A stretch of DNA of 64,000 nt from Planctomycetes bacterium syqfu (GCA_020974905.1 CP087563.1:1054001-1118000), one strand, 5' to 3'; shown: positions 1-9,119, counted from the stretch's first letter. The notes: a model not told the origin generated them from the sequence alone. Program-made: numbers and translations.

Positions 1-2
1 GG

Positions 3-359
3 TTACCGAACGGCAGAGATAGCTTCATTCAGCCCGGGCTGAATAACCAATACCTCGTCAAGCCGAGTGATCCTGAATATTTCTGCAATCGCCGGTCGAA
101 TGCAACACAGGCACAGCTTGCCCTCATGGTTCGCTGCGGTCTCGTGAAGCGTCGTCAACATTCCCAATGCACTGGACGACATGTGAGAAACATCTGAGAA
201 GTCCAGTACGATCTTCGGGCACGACTGACTGGTTGCCAGTTCATTGAGACGATCACTGATCGCATCAATGCACACAGGGTCCAAAATCTTTCCGCTCAGA
301 GCAACGACATGCACGTCGTCCACTTGCTCGATCCGCATTTCATGCGATTGATCCTGCAT
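3..359 (-). CDS. STAS-domain anti-sigma-factor antagonist
   Basis: A 118-residue single-domain STAS protein of the SpoIIAA/RsbV type. In this family a conserved Ser or Thr is phosphorylated by an anti-sigma kinase, and the unphosphorylated form frees the sigma factor. The expected segment is present: IVLDFSDVSHMSSSALGML, where the serines after DVSHM occupy the phosphorylation position. The start is well placed, with AAGGAG seven bases before the ATG. It follows the PII gene by 96 bp on the same strand and may be the last gene of the metal-efflux transcription unit or stand alone. No partner kinase is visible, because the window ends just after the stop codon. A non-phosphorylated STAS sensor is possible but less likely. 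Confidence 0.8.
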   Translation of the reverse strand: MQDQSHEMRIEQVDDVHVVALSGKILDPVCIDAISDRLNELATSQSCPKIVLDFSDVSHMSSSALGMLTTLHETAANHEGKLCLCCIRPAIAEIFRITRLDEVLVIQPGLNEAISAVR

Positions 360-455
360 AGCAGTACTCCTTGGTGAGAGTCTATGGGTCGTTCAGCACG
401 GAACATTTCCTCGAGTCCATCGAACACACCGCTGATTCGTGATAGCGCCACTCGA

Positions 456-791
456 TCAGATTGCGTTTTGGTCGCGTTCCCCGGTACTGATGCGAACGGC
501 TTGTTCGATCGACGAAACGTATATCTTGCCGTCACCGCGTAAACCCGTATGGGCCTTTTCCTCGATGGCGCTCACGATCTGGTCCACCAGTTCATCGGCA
601 CAGTACACCTCGATTCGCACGATGGGATTCAAGTCGCTCACCTCGTGCGCGGAACGGCCGTCGGGGCCGTGTCCTCGACCGAAGCCGGTGGCCTGCGTGA
701 TGCTTGCTCCGGAGAGTCCCTCCACATGGTGAAGGGCCAGCATCACTTGCGAGAGACGAATCGACTTCACAAATGCTTCAACTTTCTTCAT
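456..791 (-). CDS. PII-family (GlnB-like) signalling protein linked to metal efflux
   Basis: A 111-residue PII protein. The C-terminal half is typical, with TGLRGDGKIYV followed by VRISTGERDQNAI, the nucleotide-binding B- and C-loop regions. The T-loop region (GFGRGHGPDGRSAHEVSD) is shorter than in GlnB/GlnK and lacks the uridylylated tyrosine, so classic nitrogen-cascade control by GlnD is unlikely. The ATG at 791 is preferred to an upstream in-frame TTG because GGAG lies six bases before it. The gene begins 16 bp after the RND pump stop codon, so it is almost certainly co-transcribed with the pump. A PII subgroup linked to heavy-metal RND genes has been described (PII-NG); placing this protein there is inference from context and the altered T-loop. 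Confidence 0.85.
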   Translation of the reverse strand: MKKVEAFVKSIRLSQVMLALHHVEGLSGASITQATGFGRGHGPDGRSAHEVSDLNPIVRIEVYCADELVDQIVSAIEEKAHTGLRGDGKIYVSSIEQAVRISTGERDQNAI

Positions 792-807
792 GGCGGTCTC
801 CAATTAC

Positions 808-3800
808 TTACCGTTGCTTAGCGATGGGTGTTGCGAATTCGACACGGGCGGCGAACCACTTGTAAAGCGATGGCACGACCAACAGCGTCAGGACGGTCGA
901 GGTCACCAAGCCACCGATGACGACGGTGGCGAGCGGCCGCTGCACCTCGCTGCCGGTGCCGGTCGCGAGCAGCAGGGGCACCAGGCCCAGCGCCGTGGTG
1001 ACGGCGGTCATCAGCACGGGACGAACGCGGAGCGATGCGCCTTCGACCGACGCTTCATCCATGGTTTTACCTTCTTCGAGCAGCTGATTGAGGTAGGTGA
1101 CCAGCACCATGCCGTTCTCAAGGGCGATGCCGAAAAGCGCGATAAAACCGACCGACGCGGGGACGGAGAGGTTCTCGCCGGCGATCCACAGGGCGACGAC
1201 GCCACCCACAAGTGCAAGCGGGATATTCAACAGGATCAGCAGCGTGTTCCCCAATGAATTGAAACTGCTGTAAAGCAACAGGCAAATGACCAGCAGCGTG
1301 ATGGGCACGACAAGGGCCAGCCGCTTGTTCGCTTCCTGCTGCAGGCGGAAAGCACCGCCCCAGGTCGTGAAGTAGCCAGCGGGAAGTCGCACGTTCTTGT
1401 CGATGGCGGCCTGGGCGTCCGCAACGAACGAACCGATGTCGCGGCCCACCACGTTGTTCTGGATGGTGATGAACCGCTGCGTGTCTTCGCGGGTGATCTG
1501 GCGCGGGCCGGTGATGCGCCTGATCTCGGCCAGGTCGGTGAGCGGCACGCGAAGGCCGGTCGGCGACTCAACCAGGATGTCACCGATCGCGCGGCGGGTT
1601 TCTCGGGCGTCGGGGGTATAGCGGACAAGGATGTCGAACCGTCGTATGCCCTCGAAGACCTGCCCCGCATCTTGTCCCCCGACCGCAGCACGGATGGTGT
1701 GCTGGACATCGGACAGATTCATGCCGTAACGGGCGATTGCCTCGAAGTTCGGCCGAATCAGCAACTGCGGCGTGCCCGTCACTTGGTCCACCTGAATGTC
1801 CGCCGCGCCGGGCACTTCGCGGAGTACTGCGGCGATGGCGTCGGCCTGCTCTTTGAGTTCGGCGAGGTCTTCGCCGAACAGCTTGACGGCGAGTTCCGCC
1901 TTAACGCCTTCGAGCAGTTCATCCACGGTCATCTCGATCGGCTGGGTCAGATTCGCCACGACCCCGGGCATGCCTTCGACCCTCTCACGAATCTGCGTTT
2001 CGATGAATCCCTGGTCGTTGGGCTGTCGCCATTGGTCCTTGGGCTTGAGGATGACATACATCTCGACCGAGTTGATCGGGTCAGCGTGTGCCCCAACTTC
2101 ACCTCGGCCGACGCGACTGGTGACCTCGGTCACTTCCGGGATGTCCAACAGCCTCCGTTCCACAATCAGCGCGGTTCGCTTGCTTTCATCTAGTGAGATG
2201 GATGGTGCCAGTGTCAGACGGACGACGATGGTGCCCTCGTTCAGACGCGGCGTAAACTCGGAACCAAGCAGCGGGAAGATCATTGTGCCAAGGGCCAATA
2301 GCGCCAAAGACAAGACGACGGCCGCCCATCGCTGACGAACGAAAAACCGGACGATCGGACGATAGGGAACCAGCAGAAGTCGGACGACCAGTGGTTCCTG
2401 TGACTTCATGTTGTTCTTGGCGGCATCGCCGGAGTTCGTTCGCTTTCCGACGAGCCGCTTCCAGAGCGGCGGTCTTGCGTCAGACCTGGGCCGACGCATG
2501 AGCAATCCGCCCAGCATCGGGGCAAGCATTAGCGCGAAGATAAGCGACCCGAGCATTGCCAGCGCCACGGTGTACGCCAACGGCCGAAACGTCTTGCCCT
2601 CGACGCCCTGCAACGTGAACAGCGGCAGGAACACGATGATGATGATCGCAATGGCAAACATGATCGGCCGGCCTACCTCATGGCAGGCTCGGGCGACGAT
2701 ATGAACTCTCGATTCATCCGGGTCCGCGTCGCGCAGCATTCGGTCGATGTTTTCGACCATGACAATCGTTCCATCGACCATCATGCCGATCGCGATCGCC
2801 AAACCACCCAGCGACATCAGGTTGGCCGACAGGTCAAACCAATACATCGCGATGAACGCGAACAGCACGGAGAACGGGATGGCCAACGCCACCACCACGC
2901 TCGGCCGGAACCCCCCCATGAACACCAGCAGAACCAGCACCACAAAGACAATGCCCGTCACAAGAGCTTCGGTGACCGTCGCGACCGACGACTCGACGAT
3001 GTCCTTCTGCTGATAGTACGGAACGAGCCGCAGACCATCCGGGAGGATCCCGTTGATCTCATCAATCTTGTTCTCAACCCGCTCGATAACGGTGGAAGCG
3101 TTTGTGCCATACAGTTTGACCACCATGCCGGCGACGACTTCGCCCTCGCCGTTTCGGGTCTGCAAGCCTCGTCGCACCGCGCCGCCGACTTTCAATTCCG
3201 CCACATCGTCGAGGTAGATCGGCCTTCCATCCTTGGTTTTTACTACGATTCGCCGCAGACCCTCCATATCTTGCGCGAGTCCAACGGAACGAACAACCAA
3301 TTCTTCGTTGTTCTCTTCGATGAATTGCGCGCCGACATTGAGGTTGTTCGCCTCAACGCGCTCGATCACGTCTGCGATGGTCAGGTCGTACCGCAACAGT
3401 GCGTCGGGGTCCAGCACGACGTGGTACTGCTTCTCGAATCCGCCGATGCCCAGTACCTCGGTCACACCCGGCACGCGGGCAAGGTTGCGGGCGACCACCC
3501 AGTCGTGCGTCGTTCGCAACTCTTCGAGGGTGTAGTTGCCAGTCGTATCTTCGAGAAAGTAGAAAAGCACCAACCCCATGCCGGTCGAGATCGGCCCCAT
3601 TCCGGGATCGCCGAAACCTTCGGGGATTTGTTCTCGCGCCTCCTGGAGCCGCTCATTCACGAGACGGCGCGAGAAGTAGATGTCGATGCCTTCCTCGAAG
3701 TAGACATTCACGACGGACAGGCCGAAGTTGGAGACGGATCGAATCTTCTCCACGCCCGGCAAGCCAAGCATCGCGGTCTCGACGGGGTACGTTACGAAGG

Positions 3801-3987
3801 CCTCGACCTCTTCGGGGGCAAGACCTTCGGTGACAGTGAATATCTGTACGAGGTTGGGCGACACATCCGGGAAGGCGTCCACAGGCAGCCGCGTGTAACT
3901 CCACCACCCGGCAGCCACCACCAGTAATGCGAGCACCGCCATCATCAGGCGATTGTTCAGCGAGTAATCAATCAGTTTGCTAATCAT
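808..3987 (-). CDS. CusA/CzcA-family heavy-metal efflux RND transporter
   Basis: Inner-membrane proton-driven pump of 1,059 residues, the usual length for HME-RND proteins. A membrane helix at residues 14-30 is followed by the first porter domain, a cluster of membrane helices from about residue 335, a second porter domain and a final helix cluster. The transmembrane-4 signature is clear (GGLAIAIGMMVDGTIVMVEN), with the acidic proton-relay residues D and E in place. The start has GGAG eight bases upstream. It works with the adaptor and outer-membrane genes immediately upstream to export metal from cytoplasm or periplasm to the outside. Metal specificity cannot be read safely; the TM4 segment is closer to CusA/HME-mixed types than to the classic CzcA DFGxxxDGA form. 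Confidence 0.95.
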   Translation of the reverse strand: MISKLIDYSLNNRLMMAVLALLVVAAGWWSYTRLPVDAFPDVSPNLVQIFTVTEGLAPEEVEAFVTYPVETAMLGLPGVEKIRSVSNFGLSVVNVYFEEGIDIYFSRRLVNERLQEAREQIPEGFGDPGMGPISTGMGLVLFYFLEDTTGNYTLEELRTTHDWVVARNLARVPGVTEVLGIGGFEKQYHVVLDPDALLRYDLTIADVIERVEANNLNVGAQFIEENNEELVVRSVGLAQDMEGLRRIVVKTKDGRPIYLDDVAELKVGGAVRRGLQTRNGEGEVVAGMVVKLYGTNASTVIERVENKIDEINGILPDGLRLVPYYQQKDIVESSVATVTEALVTGIVFVVLVLLVFMGGFRPSVVVALAIPFSVLFAFIAMYWFDLSANLMSLGGLAIAIGMMVDGTIVMVENIDRMLRDADPDESRVHIVARACHEVGRPIMFAIAIIIIVFLPLFTLQGVEGKTFRPLAYTVALAMLGSLIFALMLAPMLGGLLMRRPRSDARPPLWKRLVGKRTNSGDAAKNNMKSQEPLVVRLLLVPYRPIVRFFVRQRWAAVVLSLALLALGTMIFPLLGSEFTPRLNEGTIVVRLTLAPSISLDESKRTALIVERRLLDIPEVTEVTSRVGRGEVGAHADPINSVEMYVILKPKDQWRQPNDQGFIETQIRERVEGMPGVVANLTQPIEMTVDELLEGVKAELAVKLFGEDLAELKEQADAIAAVLREVPGAADIQVDQVTGTPQLLIRPNFEAIARYGMNLSDVQHTIRAAVGGQDAGQVFEGIRRFDILVRYTPDARETRRAIGDILVESPTGLRVPLTDLAEIRRITGPRQITREDTQRFITIQNNVVGRDIGSFVADAQAAIDKNVRLPAGYFTTWGGAFRLQQEANKRLALVVPITLLVICLLLYSSFNSLGNTLLILLNIPLALVGGVVALWIAGENLSVPASVGFIALFGIALENGMVLVTYLNQLLEEGKTMDEASVEGASLRVRPVLMTAVTTALGLVPLLLATGTGSEVQRPLATVVIGGLVTSTVLTLLVVPSLYKWFAARVEFATPIAKQR

Positions 3988-4031
3988 TAACAGTTCTCCA
4001 TCGGCCCTGCGCGGTCACGCGGGATAGTGAA

Positions 4032-5519
4032 TTAGTGGGCGTGGCCAGCATGCTCAAGCGTGCCGCGGCTCATCTCGGCTTTGAGCGCGAACCCGTTGCG
4101 GACGACAACCCGTTCGCCTGGCTTTAGACCGGCAGCGACTTCGACGGCGGCGTCGGTTTCACGTCCGATCTGAACCGGCCGGACCTCGAATCCGTCCTCC
4201 GTTTGCACGAACACTGCAACTCGACCTTCGATCTCCTGCAACGCCGATCGAGGCAGGACCAACGCACTTTGGTAGGTGTCCGTCGTGATGATTCCCTTGA
4301 TGAACATCCCGGGACGCCAGAGGCCGTCCGGGTTATCCAGCACGATTCGCGCTGTTGCCGTACGGGTCGCCTCGTCCAAAGCGGGACTGACAAAGGCGAT
4401 GGTGCCTGACGCATCGGGAATGCCGTGTCCAACCTCAATCTGAACGCGCATGCCCGCGCGAACATGTATCAGGTCTCGCTGGTACACCGTCAGATTGACC
4501 CACACACTCGACAGATCAGCGATGATGAACGGAACCTCTCCGGGCTGTTCACTGACCACCTCACCATGCGTAAGTTCCCGGGCAATCACGATCCCATCCA
4601 GCGGCGCTCGCATCTCGTATTCGCCGAGCGCCGTGTCCGGTAAATCAACCAGCGCTTTTGTTTCAGCCTCGCTTTGCCCCAGCGCGTGTAAGGCGCTCTC
4701 GGCCTGATTCATACTGATTTGCGCTTCTTTGATCGTCTGCTGCACCTCGAGCATTTCCAGATCAAATCCGATGCGAATCTCACGTAGCGTTTGACGTGCT
4801 TCGAGAACCTGTCGTTCTGTTCCGACTCGGCCTTCAAGGAGCCGCTCGTCGCGAGCCAGGTTTTCCTCTGCCAATACGATTCGACTCGCGTAGAGATCCT
4901 TCTTGGCCGACAGGTTTTCCTGCGCCAAAGTCAAGCGTGCCAACGCCGCCACGTATTCGCTCCGCGCCGCAGCCAGATCGCGGCTGCTGAGCACCGCCAT
5001 CACCTCTCCGGCATCGACGCGATCGCCGACGCTGTGATTCACTGCCTGAACTATCCCGGACACGCTCGGGGCGACATGGGCGATGCGGTCGGCATTGAAA
5101 ACCACTTCGCCCGGCAGCCTCAGTGTTTGCTCCAAAGATCCCGGGCCGGCCTCGTGAACGACAATGCCGTATTCTTTCATGGTCGCTGAATCGATCCGAA
5201 TCGCGCCTTCTTCTTCGTCATCATGACCGGCGTGATCGTCGTGGCTATCGGCTTCCCCACCGCCATGGTCGTTGTGATCGTCATGGCCTGAGGCTTCCTC
5301 ATCGTCGTGGTCAGCGTGGTTCTCGAGCGTACGCTTTAGTGCCGTGTCGTGATCTTGACCTGTGTCTTCGTTGGGTGCTGCTGTTGCCGGATGATCATGC
5401 CCCGCATGCTCATCATGGTCCGCGGCCTGCGCGAACACGAATGACGGGAAGGTTGTTTGAGTCAGGGCCAATGCGGTGACGGCGGCGATCGCAATAGTGA
5501 TCAGCGTGTACTTATTCAT
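4032..5519 (-). CDS. RND periplasmic adaptor (CusB/CzcB type) with His-rich N-terminus
   Basis: Membrane-fusion protein of 495 residues that joins the RND pump to the outer-membrane channel. An N-terminal hydrophobic segment (about residues 7-30) is a signal or anchor. Residues 33-105 are packed with His, Asp and Glu in repeated short forms such as AGHD, HDDHNDH and HDDHAGHDDEEE, a likely metal-binding or buffering tail. A lipoyl/barrel-sandwich half follows (LPGEVVFNADRIAHV), then a long coiled-coil hairpin, then the second barrel half (MRAPLDGIVIAREL). The protein ends in another His-containing tip (GHAH). Its start overlaps the stop of the outer-membrane gene by eight bases, so the two are translationally coupled. 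The His-rich insertion favours a divalent or copper-type substrate without deciding which. Confidence 0.93.
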   Translation of the reverse strand: MNKYTLITIAIAAVTALALTQTTFPSFVFAQAADHDEHAGHDHPATAAPNEDTGQDHDTALKRTLENHADHDDEEASGHDDHNDHGGGEADSHDDHAGHDDEEEGAIRIDSATMKEYGIVVHEAGPGSLEQTLRLPGEVVFNADRIAHVAPSVSGIVQAVNHSVGDRVDAGEVMAVLSSRDLAAARSEYVAALARLTLAQENLSAKKDLYASRIVLAEENLARDERLLEGRVGTERQVLEARQTLREIRIGFDLEMLEVQQTIKEAQISMNQAESALHALGQSEAETKALVDLPDTALGEYEMRAPLDGIVIARELTHGEVVSEQPGEVPFIIADLSSVWVNLTVYQRDLIHVRAGMRVQIEVGHGIPDASGTIAFVSPALDEATRTATARIVLDNPDGLWRPGMFIKGIITTDTYQSALVLPRSALQEIEGRVAVFVQTEDGFEVRPVQIGRETDAAVEVAAGLKPGERVVVRNGFALKAEMSRGTLEHAGHAH

Positions 5520-6948
5520 GGTCGTTGTCCTTGCTGCTGTTCTGGGTTGAGTCGATGGACGGCATGACAGGCGTTGTCGTGTTGACCGCGTCGAGAGGTT
5601 GACCGATCAACCCCTCAAGTTCGGCGACCGAACCGTGGTATTTCGCTAAGGCGTCGAGATACTGCTGTCGCAAGCCGATCAGCGTCCTCTCGGCGTCGAG
5701 CACGTCGAGGTATCCGAGATTGCCCCGCTCGAAGGCCTGGCGTATGTCGTGGTACGCCTGCGTCGCCGGCGGCAAGGCGTCGTCACGCAATCCCACAACC
5801 TCGTCGTAAGCGTTCGCCAACCGTGCATACGCCGATGCGATTGCTGCTTCGATCCGCAGCTCGACCGCCCGCTGCTGGTTTCGTGCCGACGCAACGCCGA
5901 ACCGGGCGGCAAGGACGTCGCCCTGACGACGATCAAAGACCGGTAGCGGGATTGACACGCCGGCGACCAGAGCGCTGTCATCCGTCTCATTGAACCAACG
6001 ATAGCCCAGGCCGGCGGTCATATCCGGTACGGCCTCGGCCCGCGCCAGTTCCATTTCTGCTTGTCGGCTGGCGATTTCTGTGACCCAACGGGCCACATCC
6101 GGATTCTGGCTAATCAGCGCTGCGAATGCAGTTACCGGCGGCGGCGCTTCCACACTGTCAAGATCACCCATTACAGTTTTGAAGGCCGGCGACGAACTGC
6201 CCCAGGTCAGCGACAGTTGGACGCGTGCCGATTCCAGTGAACGCTCCGCCCGCCGCAACGCGATCCTCGCCGTGGCCACCGGCACCGTCGCACGTGAACG
6301 CTCGACGGCAGGCGCATCACCAGCGTCAATGCGGTGGCCGATCGATTCGGCCACTTGCTCCGCCAGCGCCAAAGATTCGCGGGCCAGTTCCACCTGACGC
6401 TGCGCTGCCAGCACATCCATGTATCGCTGTGTGACTTCGGTCAACAGCGCCACCCGCGCCGACTCGTAGTCCCACCCGGCCAGCCGGCCCTGCAGACGGG
6501 CGAGGTCTTTGCGTCGCTTGATATCACCTCCCAGCGGAAACGACTGGCTCAGTGAAAGCGTGATCTCCGCCGCGTCGACACCGTCGAACGCGCCGGAACC
6601 GGCGAAGTTTTCGATCTCAAGCGACAGTTCAGGATTAGACCAAAGCCCTGCCTGAACGGTGCGGGCCTCCGCCGCCCTTACGTCATACCCGAACCGCGAG
6701 AGATCGGGATTGCCCAGCAACGCCGCCGCCAACGCGTCACGCAGCGATAGGTCGCCTGTCAGCTCATCGACGGGGTGACCCGGCGGCTGCGAATTGGCTT
6801 GATCGAGCGCGCGGGGTGGCTGGTAAGTTTCGTAAGACTCGCCAAGCGGACGCCGCAGCACCCAAGAATCGTTGAGCGGCGACGAGGCGCACCCGGCAAG
6901 ACCGATACCGACGGCAGCGCAAATTAATAGTTCAATTGTGTGGTTCAT
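5512..6948 (-). CDS. TolC-like outer-membrane efflux lipoprotein (CzcC/CusC type)
   Basis: Outer-membrane channel component, 478 residues from the chosen ATG. The start at 6948 is preferred over a further upstream codon because it gives a clean lipoprotein signal (hydrophobic stretch ending in the lipobox LAGC) and has AGGA seven bases before it. The body shows the two long alpha-helical repeats of the OEP family, rich in Ala, Arg, Glu and Gln; the second includes AYHDIRQAFERGNLGYLDVL, typical of the C-terminal helix pair. It is the first of the three pump genes and precedes the adaptor with an ATGAATAA overlap. Together the three proteins form an envelope-spanning metal exporter. Confidence 0.92.
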   Translation of the reverse strand: MNHTIELLICAAVGIGLAGCASSPLNDSWVLRRPLGESYETYQPPRALDQANSQPPGHPVDELTGDLSLRDALAAALLGNPDLSRFGYDVRAAEARTVQAGLWSNPELSLEIENFAGSGAFDGVDAAEITLSLSQSFPLGGDIKRRKDLARLQGRLAGWDYESARVALLTEVTQRYMDVLAAQRQVELARESLALAEQVAESIGHRIDAGDAPAVERSRATVPVATARIALRRAERSLESARVQLSLTWGSSSPAFKTVMGDLDSVEAPPPVTAFAALISQNPDVARWVTEIASRQAEMELARAEAVPDMTAGLGYRWFNETDDSALVAGVSIPLPVFDRRQGDVLAARFGVASARNQQRAVELRIEAAIASAYARLANAYDEVVGLRDDALPPATQAYHDIRQAFERGNLGYLDVLDAERTLIGLRQQYLDALAKYHGSVAELEGLIGQPLDAVNTTTPVMPSIDSTQNSSKDNDHE

Positions 6949-7054
6949 ACGTTGATCCTGATGAGGAAAGGGCGCGGTCACTGTCAATTCATCTCTGGGG
7001 AATGCGCGCACGGATACCGCGCACGCAATAGCGAACGGGAAGCGATTGACGGTG

Positions 7055-7450
7055 CTAAATCAGCAGAATGACGTTGCGAGCCAGAGACTTGGCCGAGTCA
7101 GGCGAGAAGATGTATGCAGGTACCCCGCAGACAGGCAAGGGGGCTTCAGGAAGTTCTGCGATATGGCGAGTGTGAAAAACCGGAACCAACGCCAAAACGG
7201 ATCGCTGTTCCGGATGCATCACGGGGGGCTGATCCAAGTTGGTATCGACGCACGGCCGAACATCCAGTTGATCGAACGCCGAAGCATTCACCGTAACGCG
7301 GTTGGATAATGCGGGTCCGCTCTTGTCGCACGGCTTCGAATGTGCAATTTCGATGGCAACGTGGTCGTTGCCCCCTTCGCACTGCACCATGAGCGGTCCA
7401 GCAATGGCGGCAACCAAAAGTTGGCTGCACATCAATACGATCGCCGTCAT
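7055..7450 (-). CDS. Small secreted Cys-containing protein heading the metal-efflux operon
   Basis: Uncharacterised protein of 131 residues. From the ATG at 7450 it starts with a signal-peptide-like hydrophobic run (TAIVLMCSQLLVAAIAGPL), then a short motif with Cys and His residues (VQCEGGNDHVAIE, then HSKPC). I recall similar small HVAIE-type proteins next to metal-efflux genes in other bacteria, but cannot name a function. An alternative ATG at 7474 would start almost exactly at the predicted transcription start, so 7450 is preferred. Neither has a strong Shine-Dalgarno sequence. The gene is the first in the operon and is probably exported to the periplasm, where metal binding or sensing would fit. 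Confidence 0.65.
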   Translation of the reverse strand: MTAIVLMCSQLLVAAIAGPLMVQCEGGNDHVAIEIAHSKPCDKSGPALSNRVTVNASAFDQLDVRPCVDTNLDQPPVMHPEQRSVLALVPVFHTRHIAELPEAPLPVCGVPAYIFSPDSAKSLARNVILLI

Positions 7451-7481
7451 TTGATGAAGAGGTCGACAGAGCATAGGCGAT

Positions 7482-7510
7482 ACTATAGGGGGGCACATCC
7501 CACTTGTCAA
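7482..7510 (-). promoter_or_regulatory. Sigma70-type promoter of the metal-efflux operon
   Basis: On the minus strand TTGACA (7505-7510) and TATAGT (7482-7487) are separated by exactly 17 bases, a near-consensus housekeeping promoter pointing into the metal operon. Small dyads overlap both boxes: CTTGACAAG at the -35 and CTATAG at the -10. These could be part of an operator. The 17-bp spacer is shorter than the 19-20 bp typical of MerR-family activated promoters, so repression or constitutive use is more likely. Confidence 0.75.
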
Positions 7511-7771
7511 GCGCAGCACGGTCGGGTCTGGCCACAAAATGGGGCGCGATTGGAGATGTTGCCGATACAGGGCTTATGACGCGGCATGGATGTTGCGGTG
7601 GGTGATAACGCTTTGTTCTGGTGAAGAAACCGTGACGCAGGCGATCGCGATAATGCACTGGCGAACAGACCCAACAAGCAGAATGGATTGCACGCAGATT
7701 GCACGACATCGCCCCACCAAGTTACACGGCCATAACGCATAATGGACGCGATCATTTGCAGGAGCGCCGCG

Positions 7772-8083
7772 ATGAATGCGACATCCCCGGAGTTCGAAGC
7801 TGAATGCCGGACGTTGCTTGATCGTTATTTCGCGTCCCACCCCGATGCGATGATGCACAAGCGAGCGCATAAGGCGCTGCGCATGCTTTGGGGGAGCGAA
7901 ACGCCCGTGAAAGGCAACGCAAATGGCTGGGCGGCAGGCATCATATACGCCGTCGGCACGTATGATCGACCGCCTGTTGGAGTGCCGGGCGTACTCAACA
8001 GCGAGTTCGAAAAGCTGATGGGCGTGTCGATGGGGGCCGCGCGACGCCGTGCCGCCGCAATTCGGGAACTGTTGATGCTTTGA
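7772..8083 (+). CDS. DUF6398-like small protein
   Basis: A 103-residue plus-strand protein, chosen from the ATG with GGAG seven bases upstream rather than the in-frame ATG at 7742. It contains the block GNANGWAAGIIYAVGTYDR and ends in a predicted helix-turn-helix-like tail (EFEKLMGVSMGAARRRAAAI), which resembles the DUF6398 family; that assignment is from memory of the pattern. It lies between the metal operon and the prophage and points towards the prophage end, so it could belong to the host or be a transferred passenger. No function is claimed. Confidence 0.6.
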   Translation: MNATSPEFEAECRTLLDRYFASHPDAMMHKRAHKALRMLWGSETPVKGNANGWAAGIIYAVGTYDRPPVGVPGVLNSEFEKLMGVSMGAARRRAAAIRELLML

Positions 8084-8104
8084 CGTGCCTGACCCCCGTT
8101 GGCG

Positions 8105-8138
8105 AAAACAAAAGGCCCGGCAAGGCCGAAGCCGAGCC
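8105..8138 (-). terminator. Intrinsic terminator at the end of the prophage late operon
   Basis: On the minus strand an 8-bp stem (GGCTCGGC pairing with GCCGGGCC, one G-T wobble) is followed by TTTTGTTTT. It lies 47 bp beyond the last leftward phage gene and marks the end of the late transcript. It also gives a practical left limit for the prophage. Confidence 0.7.
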
Positions 8139-8184
8139 CGGGGGCTAATTGATGCCTATTACATTACCGCCGGCCGGGCACTGG

Positions 8185-8472
8185 TCAAGCGCGGCCGCGC
8201 CACGACATCACTCGTTGGACGAGGTGCGTGAACCATTGCGCCAGCGCGCTCAGAAACAGAATCGGCAGCCCGCACCACCCCGCACGGTTCATCGCTGCCA
8301 CGCGCGATTTGCACCCGGCGCAGGGACGAACCAAACCAAAGGTGACGACTTGCATGAGCATCGACAACCAGTCGCCAGGTGGTAAGAGACGGTGTATGAA
8401 TGATGCACCCACGGGCGAGTTGCCCTGCCGAGCGGCGCTCTGATCGTGCAGTTTGTGATGGTGCGGTTTCAT
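8185..8472 (-). CDS. Small phage membrane protein with CAGC motif
   Basis: A 95-residue protein starting at an ATG that overlaps the upstream stop codon (ATGA). The middle carries FGLVRPCAGCKSRVAAMNRAG, a CxxC knuckle followed by a basic turn, and the end is hydrophobic (LPILFLSALAQWFTHLVQ). It is the last gene of the late transcript and lies 47 bp from the terminator. Two longer open frames that cover it start inside the preceding gene and are not needed. The function is unknown; the position and a single membrane segment would suit a lysis accessory or a tail-tip protein, but nothing in the sequence decides this. Confidence 0.6.
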   Translation of the reverse strand: MKPHHHKLHDQSAARQGNSPVGASFIHRLLPPGDWLSMLMQVVTFGLVRPCAGCKSRVAAMNRAGWCGLPILFLSALAQWFTHLVQRVMSWRGRA

Positions 8473-9119
8473 GCAATCGTGACCGTCGCGGTGCCGCCTG
8501 TGGCTGATGATCGATATCCGGATGGGTCGAACCACACGTTGGTCGCGCGTTCGAAGCACGAGGGATTCTGATTGGACACGACGTGCGTGCCGTGGCAAGG
8601 TCCGGGGGCGTTGGTGATGTCGATGACGCCCGCGAACGGACAATCGCCGCCGACAAGCGCAACGCCAAGTTTCAGGCCGGGGTTGAGACCGTAGTCCTCG
8701 CCCATGAAGAACTCGGCGACGACGGATAGATCCCACAGGCTCGGACTTTGCCAGTGCTGCGGATCGGTGCAGGTCGGATTAAACCAGAACTCGAGCTTGT
8801 AGTATTGCAGCACGGCGCGGTAGGCGTCGTAGTAGCACGGCCAACCGCCGTCCTTCGGCAGCGTGTAGCTGCCGTTGACGTCGGTGAGAATCGTCGCCCG
8901 AAAACTGTGCCCTGACGCTTCGCGGCACATGACAGCGCACGGCGTGATGCCCGCGACGTCCACCTGAATGGTCGACGGCAGCGCTCCGTCCGGGCAGATC
9001 GGACACGGAGGTCCGCCGCAGCATTCACCGCAGATCATGAAACGCCCGTCTTCATCAACGCCAAACGTACCGCCCCCGGAAGTCCGGGGGTCGATGTCGA
9101 ACTGACCGTTGCTGCCCAT
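8469..9119 (-). CDS. Phage structural protein of unknown function, Cys-rich N-terminus
   Basis: A 216-residue protein. The N-terminal quarter has a cysteine cluster (CGECCGGPPCPICPDG), followed by beta-rich sequence with no membrane segment (STIQVDVAGITPC, then LGVALVGGDCPFAGVIDI). It overlaps its upstream neighbour by one base (TGATG) once that neighbour's frameshift is corrected, and overlaps the downstream gene by four. This tight coupling in the late operon points to a virion or tail-tip component. The Cys cluster could bind zinc or form disulfides. No family is recognised. Confidence 0.6.
   Translation of the reverse strand: MGSNGQFDIDPRTSGGGTFGVDEDGRFMICGECCGGPPCPICPDGALPSTIQVDVAGITPCAVMCREASGHSFRATILTDVNGSYTLPKDGGWPCYYDAYRAVLQYYKLEFWFNPTCTDPQHWQSPSLWDLSVVAEFFMGEDYGLNPGLKLGVALVGGDCPFAGVIDITNAPGPCHGTHVVSNQNPSCFERATNVWFDPSGYRSSATGGTATVTIA

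Noticed and set aside
2680-3927. Long plus-strand open frame (415 codons) opposite the RND pump gene
   Set aside because: It is antisense to a certain CusA/CzcA gene in GC-rich DNA, has no recognisable domain and is a composition shadow.
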